Shown piece after piece: positions 30,335 to 43,459 of a DNA stretch of 64,000 nt. A model generated the notes under the pieces. It did no database searches and was not told the DNA's origin. It saw nothing but the letters and a program-made list of their open reading frames with translations. Source of the stretch: Lampris incognitus (Eukaryota > Chordata > Actinopteri > Lampriformes > Lampridae); the NCBI RefSeq assembly GCF_029633865.1, contig NC_079217.1:60480993-60544992 (forward strand), given 5' to 3'. Position 1 is the first letter of the stretch. Each line of letters begins with the position of its first letter. The translations under genes were made by a program, and so were the position numbers.

Positions 30335-30572
30335 ATACAGTCTCAGGCTGCTGGACTTCGAGTGGAACCCTCTGTGCATTGTGAGGAGGTTCCGTATCCT
30401 GATATCTGTGGCCTTTGATTTGAGGAGGATAAACTCCTGAGAGAGTAGCACCATAGAAATGTGACTTATACACCAAAGCAACTTGTGTTTTTTTCCTCGC
30501 AACAATACGTTTTTTGCTGAGTGGGACTTATACTCCGGTGTGACTTGTAGTCTGGGAAAAACTATATATAGT
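30335..30572. repeat. Dispersed fish repeat downstream of the coiled-coil gene, unit 2
   Basis: Counterpart of 8820-9055 (GTGACTTATACACCAAAGCA; GGACTTATACTCCGGTGTGA). Confidence 0.5.
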
Positions 30573-30799
30573 GCTTGGTTAGTGACCATCAGTTGTAAAC
30601 TACTTTTCACGATGCGTTGTGGGATACTTTGAGTCCACTATGTAGAGTATAGCGATTCTCGCCATACAGTCGGACAACACTACAAGTGAGTAGTGAGTGA
30701 TTTCGGACACGGATCTTGAGGCTTGTGGGTGAAAGCTGTCCTTAAGCCTGTTGGTCTGGGCCCAGATGCTCTGGTACCATTTTCAACAGTGGAGGAAGA

Positions 30800-33700
30800 T
30801 CAGCGGCGAACAATCCTCCTCAGCCTCTCAAAGAAGCGCTGGAGACGGCCCTTCTTGCGCTTAACTTTATGCTCTCTTCCTACCTCAGCCTCTTCATCTT
30901 CGTTGGGGGAGGATGTTCCTGCCCTGGCCTCTTCAACGTCATCAGGGGAGGGTGTTTCTACCTTGGCCTCCTGTGCATTCTGATCAGGGGAGGATGTTTT
31001 TTCTTTGGCCGCCTCCTCTTTCTGCTTGGAGGAGTCCTTTCCCTGACAGGTTTTCGATGAAGCTCTGTAAAACACAAAACTGTTGTCATTCTACTGTCAA
31101 TACACTATAATTTGTGCTACTGCTGTACACTGATTGTCTGACATTACAGCAAACTTATTTGATCCATTTCACTGAGACACATGGCAATGTTGTATACTTG
31201 TGTATAATGTACACCGTTTCTTCCACCTACCACTAGAACACAGTGAACATACCTGTCTCTGTATTCTGTCCTGCTATCCATGGAGCTGTCCTCCTTTTTT
31301 TTCTTGGCCAGGAGGACTTTTTCCTCCTGCTCCTCGAGGGCGGTATCTCTCTGCAGGGCCTCCACCTGCTGCAGGAGCATGTCTCTGCCCAGAAGGAAGG
31401 ACTCCCGTTCTCGTATCATGGCCTCCTTGGCAGAAGGAGTGGCATTTAACTCCTCCTCTGCCCAGAGGAGGGCAGCCCCCAAATTTCCTTTGCTTTTCTC
31501 GCGTGGGGAAAGCTCGTCAGTGAGGAGTTCCACCTGTTCCTCCAGAGCCTTAATTTTCGCCATGGCAGCAGTTTGTAACTCCTGCTCTTTCAGGGCAGTT
31601 TCTCTCTGCAAGGCGGTGTCTCTCTGTACGGCCGCCACCTGCTGCAGGAGCACATCTCTGTCCAAGATGATGGACTCCATATCTTCCTCCATGGCCTCCT
31701 TGGCAGAAAGAGCAGCATTTAACTCCTCTTCTGCCTTGACAAGGGCGGCCGCCATCTTTTTGTTGGTCTGAAAAACCTCGTCAGCATGGCGTTCCAGCCT
31801 CTCCATCCTACGACCAAGCTCCATGGCAGCAATTTGAAGTAAAGGTTCCACCTTCAGGGCCGTGTCTTTCTGCAGGGTGGCATCTCTTTGCACAGCCTCC
31901 ACCTGCTGCAGGAGCTCGTCTTTGTCCAGGAGGATTGACTCTTTTCCTTGCTCCATGGCCTTCTTGGCAGAAAGAGCGGCACTTAACTCCTCCTCTGCCT
32001 GGAGGGGTGCAGCCGCCATCTTTTCTTTGTGTTGCTCCCCTTGGGAAAGCTCGGCAGTGAAGAGTTCTAACTGCTCCTCCAGAGCCTTCATTTTCACCAT
32101 GGCAGCAGTGTGTAACTCCTGCTCCTTCAGGGCAGTGTCTCTCTGCAAAGCAGCATCTCTCTGTATGGCCTCCACCTGCTGCAGGAGTGCCTCCTTTTCT
32201 TGTTCCATGGCTTCCTTGGCGGAAAGAGCGGCATTTAACTCCTGCTCCTTCAGGGTGCCGTGTCTCCGCAGGGCCTCCAGACGCACCTCGTTGTCCAAGA
32301 TGATGGACTCCATATCTTCCTCCATGGCGTCCTTGGCAGAAAGAGCAGCATTTAACTCGTCTTCTGCCTTGACAAGGGCGGCCGCCATCAGGGTGGCATC
32401 TCTTTGCACAGCCTCCACCTGCTGCAGGAGCTCGTCTTTGTCCAGGAGGATTGACTCTTTTCCTTGCTCCATGGCCTTCTTGGCAGAAAGAGCGGCACTT
32501 AACTCCTCCTCTGCCTGGAGGAGTGCAGCCGCCATCTTTTCTTTGTGTTGCTCCCCTCGGGAAAGCTCGTCAATGAGGAGTTCCACCTGCTCCTCAAGAG
32601 CCTTCAGTTTCATCATGGTAGCAGTTTGTAACTCCTGCTCCCTTGGGGTGGTGTCTCTCAGCAGGAGCACATCTTTGTCCAGGATGACTGATTCCATGTC
32701 TTGCTCCATGGCGTTCGTAGCAAAAAGAGCGGCATTTAACTCCACCACTGCCTGGCGGACGGCAGCCACTCTCTTTTTGTTGTTTGTTTGTTTTGTTGTT
32801 TGCTACACAACAGATGGAAAATATCAGTGAATGTCCGTGATTAGATCTGCTCACCACATCAGTGGCAAACACGAAGTCTGTAAGTATCACTACGAGAACT
32901 GTCTCAATCCCCCCCTCATTTGTTGAGAAGGTAATGCCTGCAGTCTGCGGGAAGGCAGAGTTGGCCGTTCAGCCCCGCCCACAGGTCCAGCCCCGCCCGC
33001 CCACAATAGATTGACAGTGACAGCGATTTATGCAGAAAATAATTACTGTTTAACATAAGCCTGAGAGTTTCACGTTTTGTTTTACAATAATAATAATAAT
33101 AATAATGTAACCGGTTATTTTCTTGCCCGGTGCGGGAATCTATGCGGATGTACTGCACCACAAGGCGACATCACTAACAGTACTCTCCCACTTGGCCAGA
33201 TACAAAAGGGAAATTAAAACAAACATCATAAATCCCATAAATCACAGATGAAGTCTGAAGAGGTGAGTCCCGACACAAATCATGGCCGTTAATACCACGA
33301 CTGTTAATTCCGAAGCTACTGTGTGCTTCAAACTTCCATTAATTGCCTGTGTGGCTCAACATCCGTTAAAAAGGGGGGGTTGATTTTTGGGGATTATCTT
33401 GATGAACAAAACGTGTTAATATCATAAGCTTTTGTTCGGTACGGAATTTATTTTCGTAATTTATCCAAATTCATCATTTTAGGATTCACTTGACCTTTTC
33501 CCTTTTCCGGTTCCGGGTTAAAAAGGAGGCGGGAAGAAGAAACTCGCGTTATGGCGGTGAGTGTTAAATGGCCGCGCTACAGTAATCTGAACGCTCGCTC
33601 AGATCTTATTAGGAATCAAACGTGTTTGGTTGCAGTGACGTGTCTTCTTAATATGAACGTTAGGATGTGTAGGTTGGTTAGCCACGTGGCGTCGCGTTGT

Positions 33701-34284
33701 TAGCATGTAACGCTAGATCGGTTATTTTAAACGAGCGGCAGCGTCGCCGTCGTGTGACGGAGTATAAACCAGGCTTTCCACCGAGCCACCACGCTCAATA
33801 ACTGCTGCTGTTGTGCAGATATTAGTAACAGCTGGCTGGTTTGGGGGCAGGACCTGTGGGGTAAAATGCTAAACCAAAAGCGCGGTGGGGAATCGATGTG
33901 GGCTTGGGAGCGAAGCGCGGTGTCGTCATGAATGTGGGCGGGGCTGGACAGACAGGACGTCCAGATCCGCGTGCCGGCGGGCTGCAGCCGGTACTACTTG
34001 GCATCTGTCTGGCTTGGCCCGTTTTTTCGTTTTGTTTTTAACGTTATAAACATACAGTCCAAAATGTTCAGACATGCAGTCGTTACGTGAAACATAAACC
34101 CTTATATAATTTACACTTATACGAGTGAAAATGGAAAAAGGCAGGTAATCAAATTAAATATGTAAAATAAACAAGTTAATTAGCTTAAAATGGCTTGGCC
34201 TGTTTTTACCTGCTGACCGGACTCCTGGTTCAGACCAGCTCTTGCGTTTTCACGTCCTTGGTGGTGAACGTCGTCCTGCTTCAT
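30800..34284 (-). CDS. Three-exon modular coiled-coil protein, copy 2 (predicted 629 aa)
   Basis: Exon 1 34284-34210, exon 2 32802-31253, exon 3 31064-30800. Splice sites and phases are as in copy 1 (CAG|GTAAAA, TAG acceptor; ACAG|GTATGT, TTTTACAG acceptor), and all three exons join in one frame without stops. Exon 2 is 30 nt longer than in copy 1. It has an extra KKAMEQGKESILLDKDELL-type block near the N-terminal side, and it lacks the block containing AAISATEIMAREKD. The seven-module count is unchanged. The C-terminus ends RRIVRR instead of RRIVRH. Three Ser-Pro acidic mini-repeats and the basic tail are kept. Conservation of frame across three copies that also differ by in-frame module changes suggests coding constraint. 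Function unknown. Confidence 0.75.
33106..33178 (-). mobile_element. tRNA-derived SINE head fragment (family C), collapsed, unit 2
   Basis: Single copy of the 72-bp piece, as in unit 1, preceded by a (TAA)n run. It lies in intron 1 of gene copy 2. Confidence 0.55.
33490..33561 (+). promoter_or_regulatory. Possible plus-strand promoter and first exon, unit 2
   Basis: Same pyrimidine-rich run, ATGGCG (ATG at 33551) and GTGAGT donor as at 11945-12016, again opposite to intron 1. Confidence 0.35.
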
Positions 34285-34349
34285 CTTTCCTTTCGCACTT
34301 CTCTGTCTGCGACTCGGGAGTCTGACCTGTTCTGTCCACCGCGAATCAC

Positions 34350-34440
34350 CAACTGACTCCGCCGCCGCTGCGCGGCCTTTTATAGCGTTCCGAGGCCCGG
34401 CGCCGGAAATGGAACGCAACATGATTGACAGATTCTTTCT
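34350..34440 (-). promoter_or_regulatory. TATA-type promoter of coiled-coil gene copy 2
   Basis: TATAAAAGG on the minus strand at 34384-34376, about 95 bp before the ATG at 34284. GCGCCGGAAATGG upstream as in copy 1. Confidence 0.65.
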
Positions 34441-34578
34441 TACACATTCTACAACGGTCGGTTTGTTGTTTGTTTTTAAAATGGCAAACACACCGCAGAA
34501 TGAATTACAATTATTTCAGTAAAATTACTGGTACAGAAATATTAAATGTGTTCACTATACAAGCCTTAAAATGTACTT

Positions 34579-34663
34579 TGTGGCGGACACTAGGGGCTAT
34601 GCCTCTCACCCAGCAGGGCTGTGAGCTGGGGGCGTGGTTTACGTTCCCGGGCTTGCTGGTGCA
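34579..34663 (+). mobile_element. Truncated solo LTR fused to Gypsy-2 leader, unit 2
   Basis: Matches 13034-13118 of unit 1 (TGTGGCGGACACTAGGGG), then switches at GGTGCA to AGTTCCGAACAGTTTATTG, the Gypsy-2 leader. The 3' part of this LTR, the 1.4 kb beyond it and the Gypsy-2 5' LTR are missing. Confidence 0.7.
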
Positions 34664-34752
34664 AGTTCCGAACAGTTTATTGATGGAAATCAGCAACCTA
34701 CGATATTCTACTACAGCTTTGAGGAATCTGTGAGTAGCCTAACGACATCATC

Positions 34753-35620
34753 ATGACCACGCTGGGTCGCATAGAAGAGTTTGATGAAGGCTCCAGCGGC
34801 AATGCCATTGAGGAGTATATTGAGAGACTGGAATGTTTTTTCCTGGCAAATGGAGTAGATGGGGAGGAGAAGACACGCGCTATTTTGCTTAGCGACTGTG
34901 GTGCTGCAACGTATTCTACACTACGTTCGGTGGTCGCTCCCGTCCTTCCTACGGCCGTCACCTATGAAAACTTAGTATCGGCCTTGAAGCGCCACTACAG
35001 TCCTCCTCCGTCACAAATTGTTCAGCGTTTTCAGTTTCACAATTGCAAACAAAAGCAAGGCCAAGGAATCTCCAGCTACATTGCTGAACTCCGTAAACTC
35101 TCAGTGCATTGCGCTGTTGGTGACCAACTGGAAGCCATGCTGCGTGACAGAATTGTCTGTGGGGTGCTAGATGAAGCGCTGCAGCACCGCCTGCTGGCTG
35201 AAAAGGAACTCACATTCAAAGCAGCAGAGGAGAAAGCCCTTGCAGCGGAAACAGCCACGTTAAATGCGCGAATACTACAACCAAACCAGCTGGGACCACC
35301 ACAGTCAGCAGAAGTTCATCAGACTGCACAAAGTCAAACCGTTTTGAAAGTGAAACAAACAGTAGCAGAAGGTGGTGCAAAGCCATGTTTTCGTTGTGGA
35401 GGCACACACAACCAACAACATTGCAAATTTACCTCTGCTGTATGCCACTATTGCAAAAAAGGGGGCACATTTCTCGTGTTTGTTTTAAAAAGAGCAGGGA
35501 TGTTGCATCAGCAGATTCTTCTGACACAGTTCCTCAATCTGAACAACACACACACACTGTTAGGCAACGAGTGCTCACGTAAAAAAGCCATATCAAGCCA
35601 CTGTGATCCTGAATAACAAA
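34753..35620 (+). pseudogene. Gypsy-2 Gag, frameshifted, unit 2
   Basis: ATG at 34753 begins MTTLGRIEEFDEG. A capsid-like region (YSTLRSVVAP, FQFHNCKQKQGQGISSYIAEL) precedes two zinc knuckles (CFRCGGTHNQQHC and CHYCKK...). One A is missing from the A-run near 35460 compared with unit 3, so the second knuckle is out of frame. About 40 bp are also missing near 35574. The frame ends at 35616. Confidence 0.82.
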
Positions 35621-38600
35621 ACACATGTAATGGAGGTGGACTCTGGAGCCGCATGCTACTTGATCAGTGAGGGCAGTTACAACACCTTGTGGCCTGACCA
35701 GCCGCCTTTACTGCACAAGGACAGTAGTGTGCTTAGACAATGGTCACAAGCAGAACTACAAGTTAATGGGAAGACTTTTGTGGATGTGCAGTATCAAGGC
35801 AATCACAAGACCTTACCACTGATTATTGTTCGAGGTCAGGGGACAAGTCTACTGGGCAGGGACTGGTTTGAGGCACTGGGCCTTTCTGTAATGGGGGTGT
35901 GCCAAGTATGCTTACAATCCGTGGAGTCCATCTTAACGGAATATGCAGAAGTCTTCCAGGACCTCAGGGCTTCACGAACCCCTCCAATTGCTATTGATAT
36001 TGATACGACAGCATCACCCAAGTTTTTTAAAGCACGTTTGGTGCCCTTTGCCCTTCGGCCAAAGCTAGATGAGGAGCTTGACAAGCTAGTAGCTCAGGCT
36101 ATTTTTGAACCCGTGAGACACTCAAGGTGGGCCACACCCATCGTACCAATAGTTAAAAAGGATGGCAGCTTAAGAATTTGCGGTGACTATCGCTGCACTG
36201 TGAATACAGTTGTGAAACCTGATGTATACCCCATTCCTACGGTGGGTGAACTGTTTTCCAGACTGGCAGGGGGGGTGCTTTTCAGTAAATTGGACCTCAA
36301 ACAAGCTTACCAGCAGCTGGTGCTGGACGATGAGGCTGCAGAGCTTCCCACTATAAACACCCATTGGGGGCTGTTTCGGGCCCGCCACCTGCAGTTTGGA
36401 GTATCGACAGCTGAGTCCATATTTCAGCGTTTCATGGATACACTTCTCGCCGGTATACCAGCCATGCAACCGTACCTGGGTGATGTCTTAATAGCGGGAA
36501 AGACTGTTGGCCAGCACAGTGACCGTCTTCGTGCAGTGCTGGAATGATTTGCAGAAGCAGGATTGCGGCTACAGAAGGAGAAGAGTGTGTTTGCTGCTGA
36601 CCAAGTTGAATTTTTAGGTTTTCGTGTGGACAAGGATGGCGTGCGGCCGACTATGGAGAAAGTTGAGGCTATTCAGAAGGCGCCTTCACCCCGGAACAAA
36701 ACGGAGCTTCAGTCATTCCTAGGACTGCTCAATTTTTACAGCTGTTTTTTGCCAAACAAGGCTACCATCTTAGAACCGCTGCACCGCCTCCTGCATCAGT
36801 CTGAAAAAGCTTACACTGCTGCAAAACAACTGCTTCAGGCTGATGGCGTGTGACGAAACAAAGCCATTAGCCGTTGTTTGTGACGCTTCGCCTTATGGCT
36901 TGGGGGCACTGCTCTTCCATATGGAGTCCGATAGCCGGGAGGCTCCCATCATCTTTGCCTCGAAGACACTATCCTCCACTGAAAGAAATTATGCCCAAAT
37001 AGATAAGGAGGCATTGGTGGTCATTTTTTCAGTCAAAGAATTTCATCAGTACCTTGCTGGTCGCCACTTTGTGGTTTTTACTGACCACAAACCTCTTTTG
37101 GGCCTGCTACACCACTCTAAGCCCATGCCACCTGTCCTGTCCCCACGCATGCTACGCTGGAGTGTTCTTCTTGGGGCCTACGATTACGAATTGTGCTACC
37201 GCCCTGGCAAACAGCTAGCAAATGCTGATGCCCTCAGTCGCTTACCACTGCCCACTGGTATGCATGATACCCCTCCACCCATGGAGGTGCTCTTACTGGA
37301 AATGGCGCCTGAAGCCCCACTGAATGCAAAACACATTGCCGCCCTTACTCGGAAGGATCCAGTTCTGTCCCGGGTGCTGCGCTGGGTCCTGCATGGCTGG
37401 CCAGTGGATACACCTGACAGCCGTTTCAAGCCGTTTTTCACCCGATGCCATGAACTGTCCACACACAAGGACTGCCTATTATGGGGGAGTCGTGTAGTTA
37501 TTCCCAACCTGGCGAGGGAGGAGGTACTAGCCATGCTGCATGATGCACACCCAGGCATTGTGCATATGAAGGGCCTGGGGAGGAGTTATGCCTGGCGGCC
37601 AGGTATGGATTTAGCAATAGAACAGACAGTAAAATCCTGTGAAACCTGCCAGAGAACTCGTCATGTACCACCAACAGCACAGCTGCACCCTTGGGAGTGG
37701 ACAACTAAGAAATGGTCCCGGCTACACATTGACTTTGCTGGTCCATTCCAGGGGAAGACATTTCTCATAATTGTGGACTCGCACTCTAAGTGGTTAGAGG
37801 TTGCCACGGTGAGTTCAATGTCCTCCTCTGCAGTGATCAGCACACTGAGGCTCCTCTTTGCAACTCACGGGTTGCCAGATGTCATTGTTTCTGACAACGG
37901 TACGGCCTTCACATCAGAAGAATTCAAAGAGTTTGCCAGATGGAATGGCATCAGAGCAGTGACTACAGCCCCTTACCATCCTCGTTCAAATGGCCAAGCA
38001 GAACGTATGGTCCAGACAACCAAGGAGGCCCTGTCTAGGATCACTATCGGTGACTAGCAGACACGCCTGGCTAGGTTTCTGCTGTCACAGCATGTGACTC
38101 CCAATTCAGCAACAGGAAAGAGCCCTGCCGAGCTTCTCATGAACCGGAGTCTGCATGGTCTTTGATCGCTTTCATCCTGACTATGAAAATGAGATGCACC
38201 TCAAGCAGGAGGTGAGTGCAGAAAAGCTGCAAGGCCCAAACAGATGTTTTAGGCCACAGGACACTGTGTACATGAGGAACTACACTCTGGGACACAAATG
38301 GGTCCCTGGTGTGATAGCCGATCCTACTGGCCCAGTTTCATATAGAGTGCAGACTCCTGATGGGCAAATGCATCGATGCCACGTGGATCAGCTGCATAGT
38401 AGAGCGACTGCACGCACGGATGTGGTCGCTGGAGAATCCATTGTTCCTGGTGAGCAGTCACCTGAAGATGGGCCGCTCGAGTCTACCTCATCTGAAATGC
38501 CACGACCAGAGACCAGCAGGTCTGTTGAGGTCCTGTGTCTATTCCTGTGCCCACTACCCCTCTTACAGCGTCCAGCAAGAGACCGGCACCCTCCACACCA

Positions 38601-38630
38601 CTTGGCAGATTTTTTGACTGGGGGAAAGGG
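35603..38630 (+). pseudogene. Gypsy-2 Pol, broken, unit 2
   Basis: Protease (VDSGAACYLIS, near 35637), reverse transcriptase with the catalytic box altered to YLGDVL near 36473-36490 (a catalytic Asp is lost), TGA at 36545, RNase H (VCDASPYGLGALLF near 36879; TDHKPLLGLL near 37080), and integrase (HPGIVHMKG near 37549; CETCQ near 37639; IDFAGPF near 37729; SDNGTAF near 37890; NGQAERMVQ near 37990). A TAG at 38055 interrupts the integrase C-terminus. About 27 bp are missing near 36800 relative to unit 3. The frame at 38155-38676 carries the last part. Confidence 0.85.
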
Positions 38631-38631
38631 G

Positions 38632-38845
38632 TGTAATGTATTGGGACTTATGTTAATGCGCATGCTCTCTGGTTAGTCTTTGATGGGGGGCTCTCGCGGG
38701 GCGAGACTAGGAAGTAATGTTAAGTGTGAGCCGAACTGGAGGGAACGCAGATGTAGCCTGATGGCTGAGTATCCTAACTTTGCTAAGGTCTAAGTAAAGA
38801 GTTCGTATACAACCAATGTCTCTCGTCTCTAAGTCGAATCCTACA
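38632..38845 (+). repeat. Gypsy-2 3' LTR
   Basis: 214 bp, TGTAATGTATTGGG to ATCCTACA. Nearly identical to the solo LTR at 14573-14788. Confidence 0.88.
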
Positions 38846-38913
38846 AATTTCATTTTAAAACTATTTTATAGCAGAAAAGTAGCGAAACTCAATTGATTTA
38901 CATGACAGTCGGC

Positions 38914-39782
38914 CAAGTCAATTTTATTTGTATAGCCCGATATCACAAATTACAAAATTTCCTCGGTGAACTTTACAGCAACACATCATCCTGTCCTTAG
39001 ACCCTCACATCGGATAAGGAACAGCTCCCTAAAAAAAAAAAAAAACCTTTAACAGGGAGAAAAATATGAGGAAACATTAGGAAGAGCAACAGGGGAGGGA
39101 TAAACACAATTTACAGAATACAGCGTTGAAAGAGGATAACAGAATTATAATGGAATTATGAGATAATATGAAGAATAGGATGAGGAGGATGCCAAGCAGT
39201 GCCCAGATGCCACCGGAACAGCCCAGGACCTGAGCCATGCGACCACCATCACCATGGAGACCTGACAGGAGGACAGACTGCACACGCACACAAAGGAGAG
39301 TCGGTAACACTTTCTATGACGCTTGCATCTATAATACTCTATAAGCATCTATAACGCCCTATAAGTGTATCTATAAGTCATTGTAAGATTCATTATAACC
39401 ATGTATACGCCCCCACAACACCTCATAACCACCTTTATGATACACTATATCAATTTAAAATGGATTTATGCATTATAAATATGTCATCATTAGCCTGTTT
39501 ATCTGTCAAATGTCATAATGCATCATAGCCAACTTGTTTTGCTGAAGTTTTGTAGAGATGCATAATGAGACTTCAGTGCTATTTCACAGTCGTCAACCCT
39601 AGCTGTTAGTCATTGTAATACACATTATAGGAAAGTATGGGCGTTATAGATGCTTATAGGGCATTATAGATGCTTCTGGGCCTTATAGGTGCAAGCTTCA
39701 TAGAAAGTGTTACCGGAGACTCACATGACACCATTCACATACAGAAAAATGTAAAGGAGAAGGCATCATTCAGAGAGAGAGA
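38914..39782 (+). mobile_element. Family B repeat, copy 3, unit 2, interrupted by the MITE
   Basis: Counterpart of 14857-15725. No Gypsy-1 here, so GAGAGAGAAAAGATGTGAG is the empty target site. Confidence 0.7.
39303..39714. mobile_element. MITE, unit 2
   Basis: Counterpart of 15243-15654, same flanking octamers. One base of the left terminal repeat differs (CTATGACGC). Confidence 0.75.
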
Positions 39783-40120
39783 AAAGATGTGAGAGAAGAG
39801 AACAGTTTGCAGTTGTCAATAATCTATACTCTATAATCTGGTCGGCAGAGCAGTGCTTGGTAAATTCATTGAGACAGAAACCGATCTGCCATTCAGTACA
39901 GGTTGTGGAGTTTAATTTGGTAGATGGTATTCATCTGTTGTCTGCACGTCGTTTGTTTCCTTGGCCTGTATATTTGAACGCCTTCGGTCCTCCTTGCCCG
40001 CTATGTCCTGTTGTCAATTCTGCCTTGGTGTTTACATGATTCGTTTTTGTATGAGAGTTTTATTATACTGGCTGCAAACTAATTTTCCTGTCAGGGACAA
40101 TAAAGCCACTTTGACTTTGA
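39783..40120 (+). mobile_element. LINE-type 3' tail closing unit 2
   Basis: Counterpart of 21387-21726, ending CAATAAAGCCACTTTGACTT and then TGACTT. Confidence 0.5.
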
Positions 40121-40720
40121 CTTAAACCTCTGAGCCACCACTGCAGCACAGAGCTCAATCTGAGACAGCTGAGCCATAAGTGCTGTAGAGTTTCTTCATC
40201 ATTACAGAAAAAAACAGTGACTCCTTGCTCAGGGATCTACGTATATGTGCCACATGCCTGTTCATAGTCACATCCCCATGTACCACCTCCACTGCAGAGC
40301 TGCAGTGTGTTTCTTTATGGGGGTTTTGTACAGGTAATTCCATCTGCCTTTGGGAGATGAACCTGGTGTCAATACACTCAGCCACCTCGCCTCCTGTACA
40401 CTGGCTAGTTATGTTCTGTTGAGAATCTTTACAGTGACTGCATACAAGGCCTGCCTTGATGTTCTTGAGAAGTCCTGTAGATCTGGTGTTTTAAAAGACA
40501 GAAGGGGTCCGTTTTCTTCCTCCTGCTCTTCCACTGCAGCATGGATCCATAAAGATTGAAAAACAGACCGCATAACTGACTGATCCTCTCCACACCCTGC
40601 TCCAAATGCCTCTCTGAAGAAATGAGGAAGTGCACTGATCACTTCCTCCAACAGCATCTCCATTAGACAAAAATATTTAAAACCAGTCCCTTGGCTCAAA
40701 ATGGCAGCCGTTTTCCACAC
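40121..40720 (-). mobile_element. Antisense LINE ORF2 remnant, unit 3
   Basis: Counterpart of 1-600. The left part is identical to unit 1 over the bases compared. The 103-codon frame (40720-40409) is open, with PHFFREAF in place of PDFFREAF. Confidence 0.6.
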
Positions 40721-41011
40721 GCTATCTTAGTAAATCCAGCTCTTGTGAGGGATCGCCGTACACTGACGGATCTGAGAATCCTGCAGTGTATCAGCGGGTT
40801 ACAGAACAGAGATTCATCTGCTACACTGCCATAGATCTGGGAGCAATCTCTCTTCTTGTTTTAGACTGTTCCCCAAGCTCGGAGGACAGCCTGATAGAAT
40901 GGTGTCGTAGTGAACTCCATGCCAGCTAGTTCCAGAAGGTGCAAGTGCTTGTCATAATTCAGGTTCACAATCCTACAAAGCAACACAGATGCAGTTTCAA
41001 TTCAAAGCAGG

Positions 41012-41441
41012 TTTCCCCCCCCATTTTCTCCTCAGTTGTATCCAGCCAATTACCCCACTCCTCTGAGCCATCCTGGTCGCTGCTCCACCCCCTCTGCCGA
41101 TCAGGAGAGGGCTGCAGACTACCACATACCTCCTCCGATACATGTGGAGTCGCCAACCGCTTCTTTTCACCTGATATTGAGGAGTTTCGCCAGGGGTATG
41201 TAGTACATGGGAGTATCACGCTATTCCCCCCAGCCCCCCCCTAACAGGCGCCCCGACCGACCAGAGGAGGCACTAGTGCAGTGACCAGGACACATACCCA
41301 CATCTGGCTTCGCACCTGCAGATGCAGTCAATTGTGTCTCCAGGGACACCCGAACAAGCCAAAGGTGACACGGGGATTCGAACCGGCGATCTCCGTGTTG
41401 GTAGGCAAAGGAATAGACTTCGATGCTACCTGGTTACCCCC
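41012..41441 (-). mobile_element. tRNA-derived SINE, antisense, unit 3
   Basis: Counterpart of 22617-23046, with an intact B box. Confidence 0.8.
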
Positions 41442-41462
41442 AAAACTGTTGTTTATGATATA

Positions 41463-43459
41463 TAGTCCTTTGAGCTCCTTATCTTAGGTCAAGGAAATAT
41501 GACAATAATAACAAAAATATATTACTGTTAAGAATAACAATAACGATAATAATAAATGAGGTACGTTAGTGTAAAACAAAGAGAACGAGAAAAAATGTAT
41601 ATAAAGACACATACAAGCATAAATGAGAGCAAAGTGTACTGCATATATGTATGGGCCATTACAGTGCATAATAAGTTGTTGGGGGTTTGAAGATTTTCAG
41701 TGTGCTACCAAACTGTAGGATTTAGCTGTTCCATTGTATTAATCGTCTCATCTGGGTAGTCATTCTGGGGAAAGGGAGGTCAGACTCTTAACAGAAGAGG
41801 TCAGAGGCTGCCAATTTATCTGTCGAACCTGGTATGGAGAATTTGATCTTTTCCAACTCCAAAACAGACATGGTATCACGCAGCCAAGAAGTGGTAGGTG
41901 GGGGTAACAGTTTCTTCCATAGTAAAAGTGTTCACCGATGGGCTATTACAGAGGTGAATGAGATTATATTGGCTTGCATCACTGACATATTTTTGCCAGG
42001 GTCAGGTACACCAAATATAGCAGTCAGTAGGGATGGTTCTATTGCTTGCTCTAATATTACTGAAATGACTTGAAAGTAAGATTTCCAATACTCCCCCAGT
42101 CTCGGACATGACCAGGACATGTGAGTGAGATTACAAGGAGCCTGATAACATCTGTCACAGGTGTTAGCTATATTCAGGTATATCCTGGCAAGTTTAGATT
42201 TACTACAGTGTGCCCTGTGAACTATTTTGAATTGTATGAGTTGACATTTTGCACAAGATGAACAAGATTTTATTTCTTTCAGCGCCTTAGCCCACCGATC
42301 ATCAGGCATGATAATGTCAAGTTCTGTTTCCCATTCTGTTTTAATTTTCAGCAAAACTGGAAGTGTATCTGGAGCTAGGAAGTTATATAAAGACGACATA
42401 TGCTGTCTTGTCATTTTTATCACCATTAAATGCTTATCAATTCCCGATGAGGGTGGGGCATCTGGAAAAGAAGGTGTGTTTGATTTGAGGAAATGCCAAA
42501 TTTGGAAGTACCTGAAGTGGTCAGATTGCTGTAGGTTGAAGGTATTACACAACTGAGCAAAGCTGGAAAATGTGCCTTCACTATAGAAATCACCTAGTGT
42601 ACCTTGTCTGTCCTAAAAAGAAAATCTGGCATCAATCTTAGCGGGTTTGAACAGTTCATTATTACATATTGGGGTGTTAAGGGGGGGCGCATGTTCCAAC
42701 CACAGTGTTGTTTGATTTGTTGCCAGATTTTCAAAGTGGATATGACTATCGGTGTATCCGTCTATTGTTTGGGTTTAAGTCTGTTAGCAAAGCATACCAA
42801 AGCGTTTAAGCAGGAGGAGTAACATGAATGTGATTCCACCACTTGGTTTCAGGACAGACAATGTGACATTTTTGCATGTTGGCTGCCCATTAGTAAAATT
42901 GCAAATTTGGTTATCCTAAACCTCCCTCCAATCTACCCCTCTGTAATAGGGGTTTTTGAAGCCTTGGTGATTTATTGCCCCATATAAATGAGGAAAACAT
43001 ACTGTTAATGCTACGAAAAAAATGACCTATGGAGGAAAAGAGGCAAACATTGAAATAGGTACAGATATTGAGGGACAATATTCTTGTTTATACATTGTAG
43101 TCTCCCTGCCAGTGTGATCTGCAAGCTGTTCCACCTTTGAAGATCTTCTAACTTGTGTTGTTGGCACAGAAAAGTTGTTGTCAAATAGTAGTGATATATT
43201 TTGGGAAATGTTGATTCCTAAATATTTAAAGGTTGTTGGGGAAAGAGTGAATGGCAAATCAGATCGTGTAATATCCCCTGCCAGCTGATTGGTTCGGGTG
43301 GGGGGGGGGGGGGGGTAAATCCCTTTTTCCTATACTGAGCTTATATCCAGAGAAAGTGCCAAATGTTTTGAGAGTGTCTAAAAAATATGGAATGGCTGTT
43401 TTTGGATCTGATACATAAAGTAACAAATCATCTGCATACAAGGACACTTTATGCTCAAT
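41463..43459 (-). mobile_element. L1a fragment, antisense, unit 3
   Basis: Counterpart of 23068-25060, with the same loss of the 3' end. YADD lies near 43435. A longer G-run (43300-43315) separates the YADD frame from the next piece. Confidence 0.8.

Larger units (their letters stand above)
34664..38845 (+). mobile_element. Gypsy-2, 5'-truncated, with 3' LTR
   Basis: Leader, gag, protease, RT, RNase H and integrase in Ty3/Gypsy order, then a polypurine tract (GGGGGAAAGGGG, 38620-38631) and the 3' LTR (38632-38845, TGTAATG to CCTACA) followed by AATTT. No 5' LTR. The frame is broken in many places, so it is dead. No chromodomain. Confidence 0.88.
21727..40120. repeat. Tandem unit 2
   Basis: Same order as unit 1. 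Differences: about 200 bp deleted at the 3' end of L1a (junction near 23068), a direct jump from the 13034-type solo LTR into Gypsy-2 (34663), Gypsy-2 with internal region and 3' LTR, and no Gypsy-1. Confidence 0.95.
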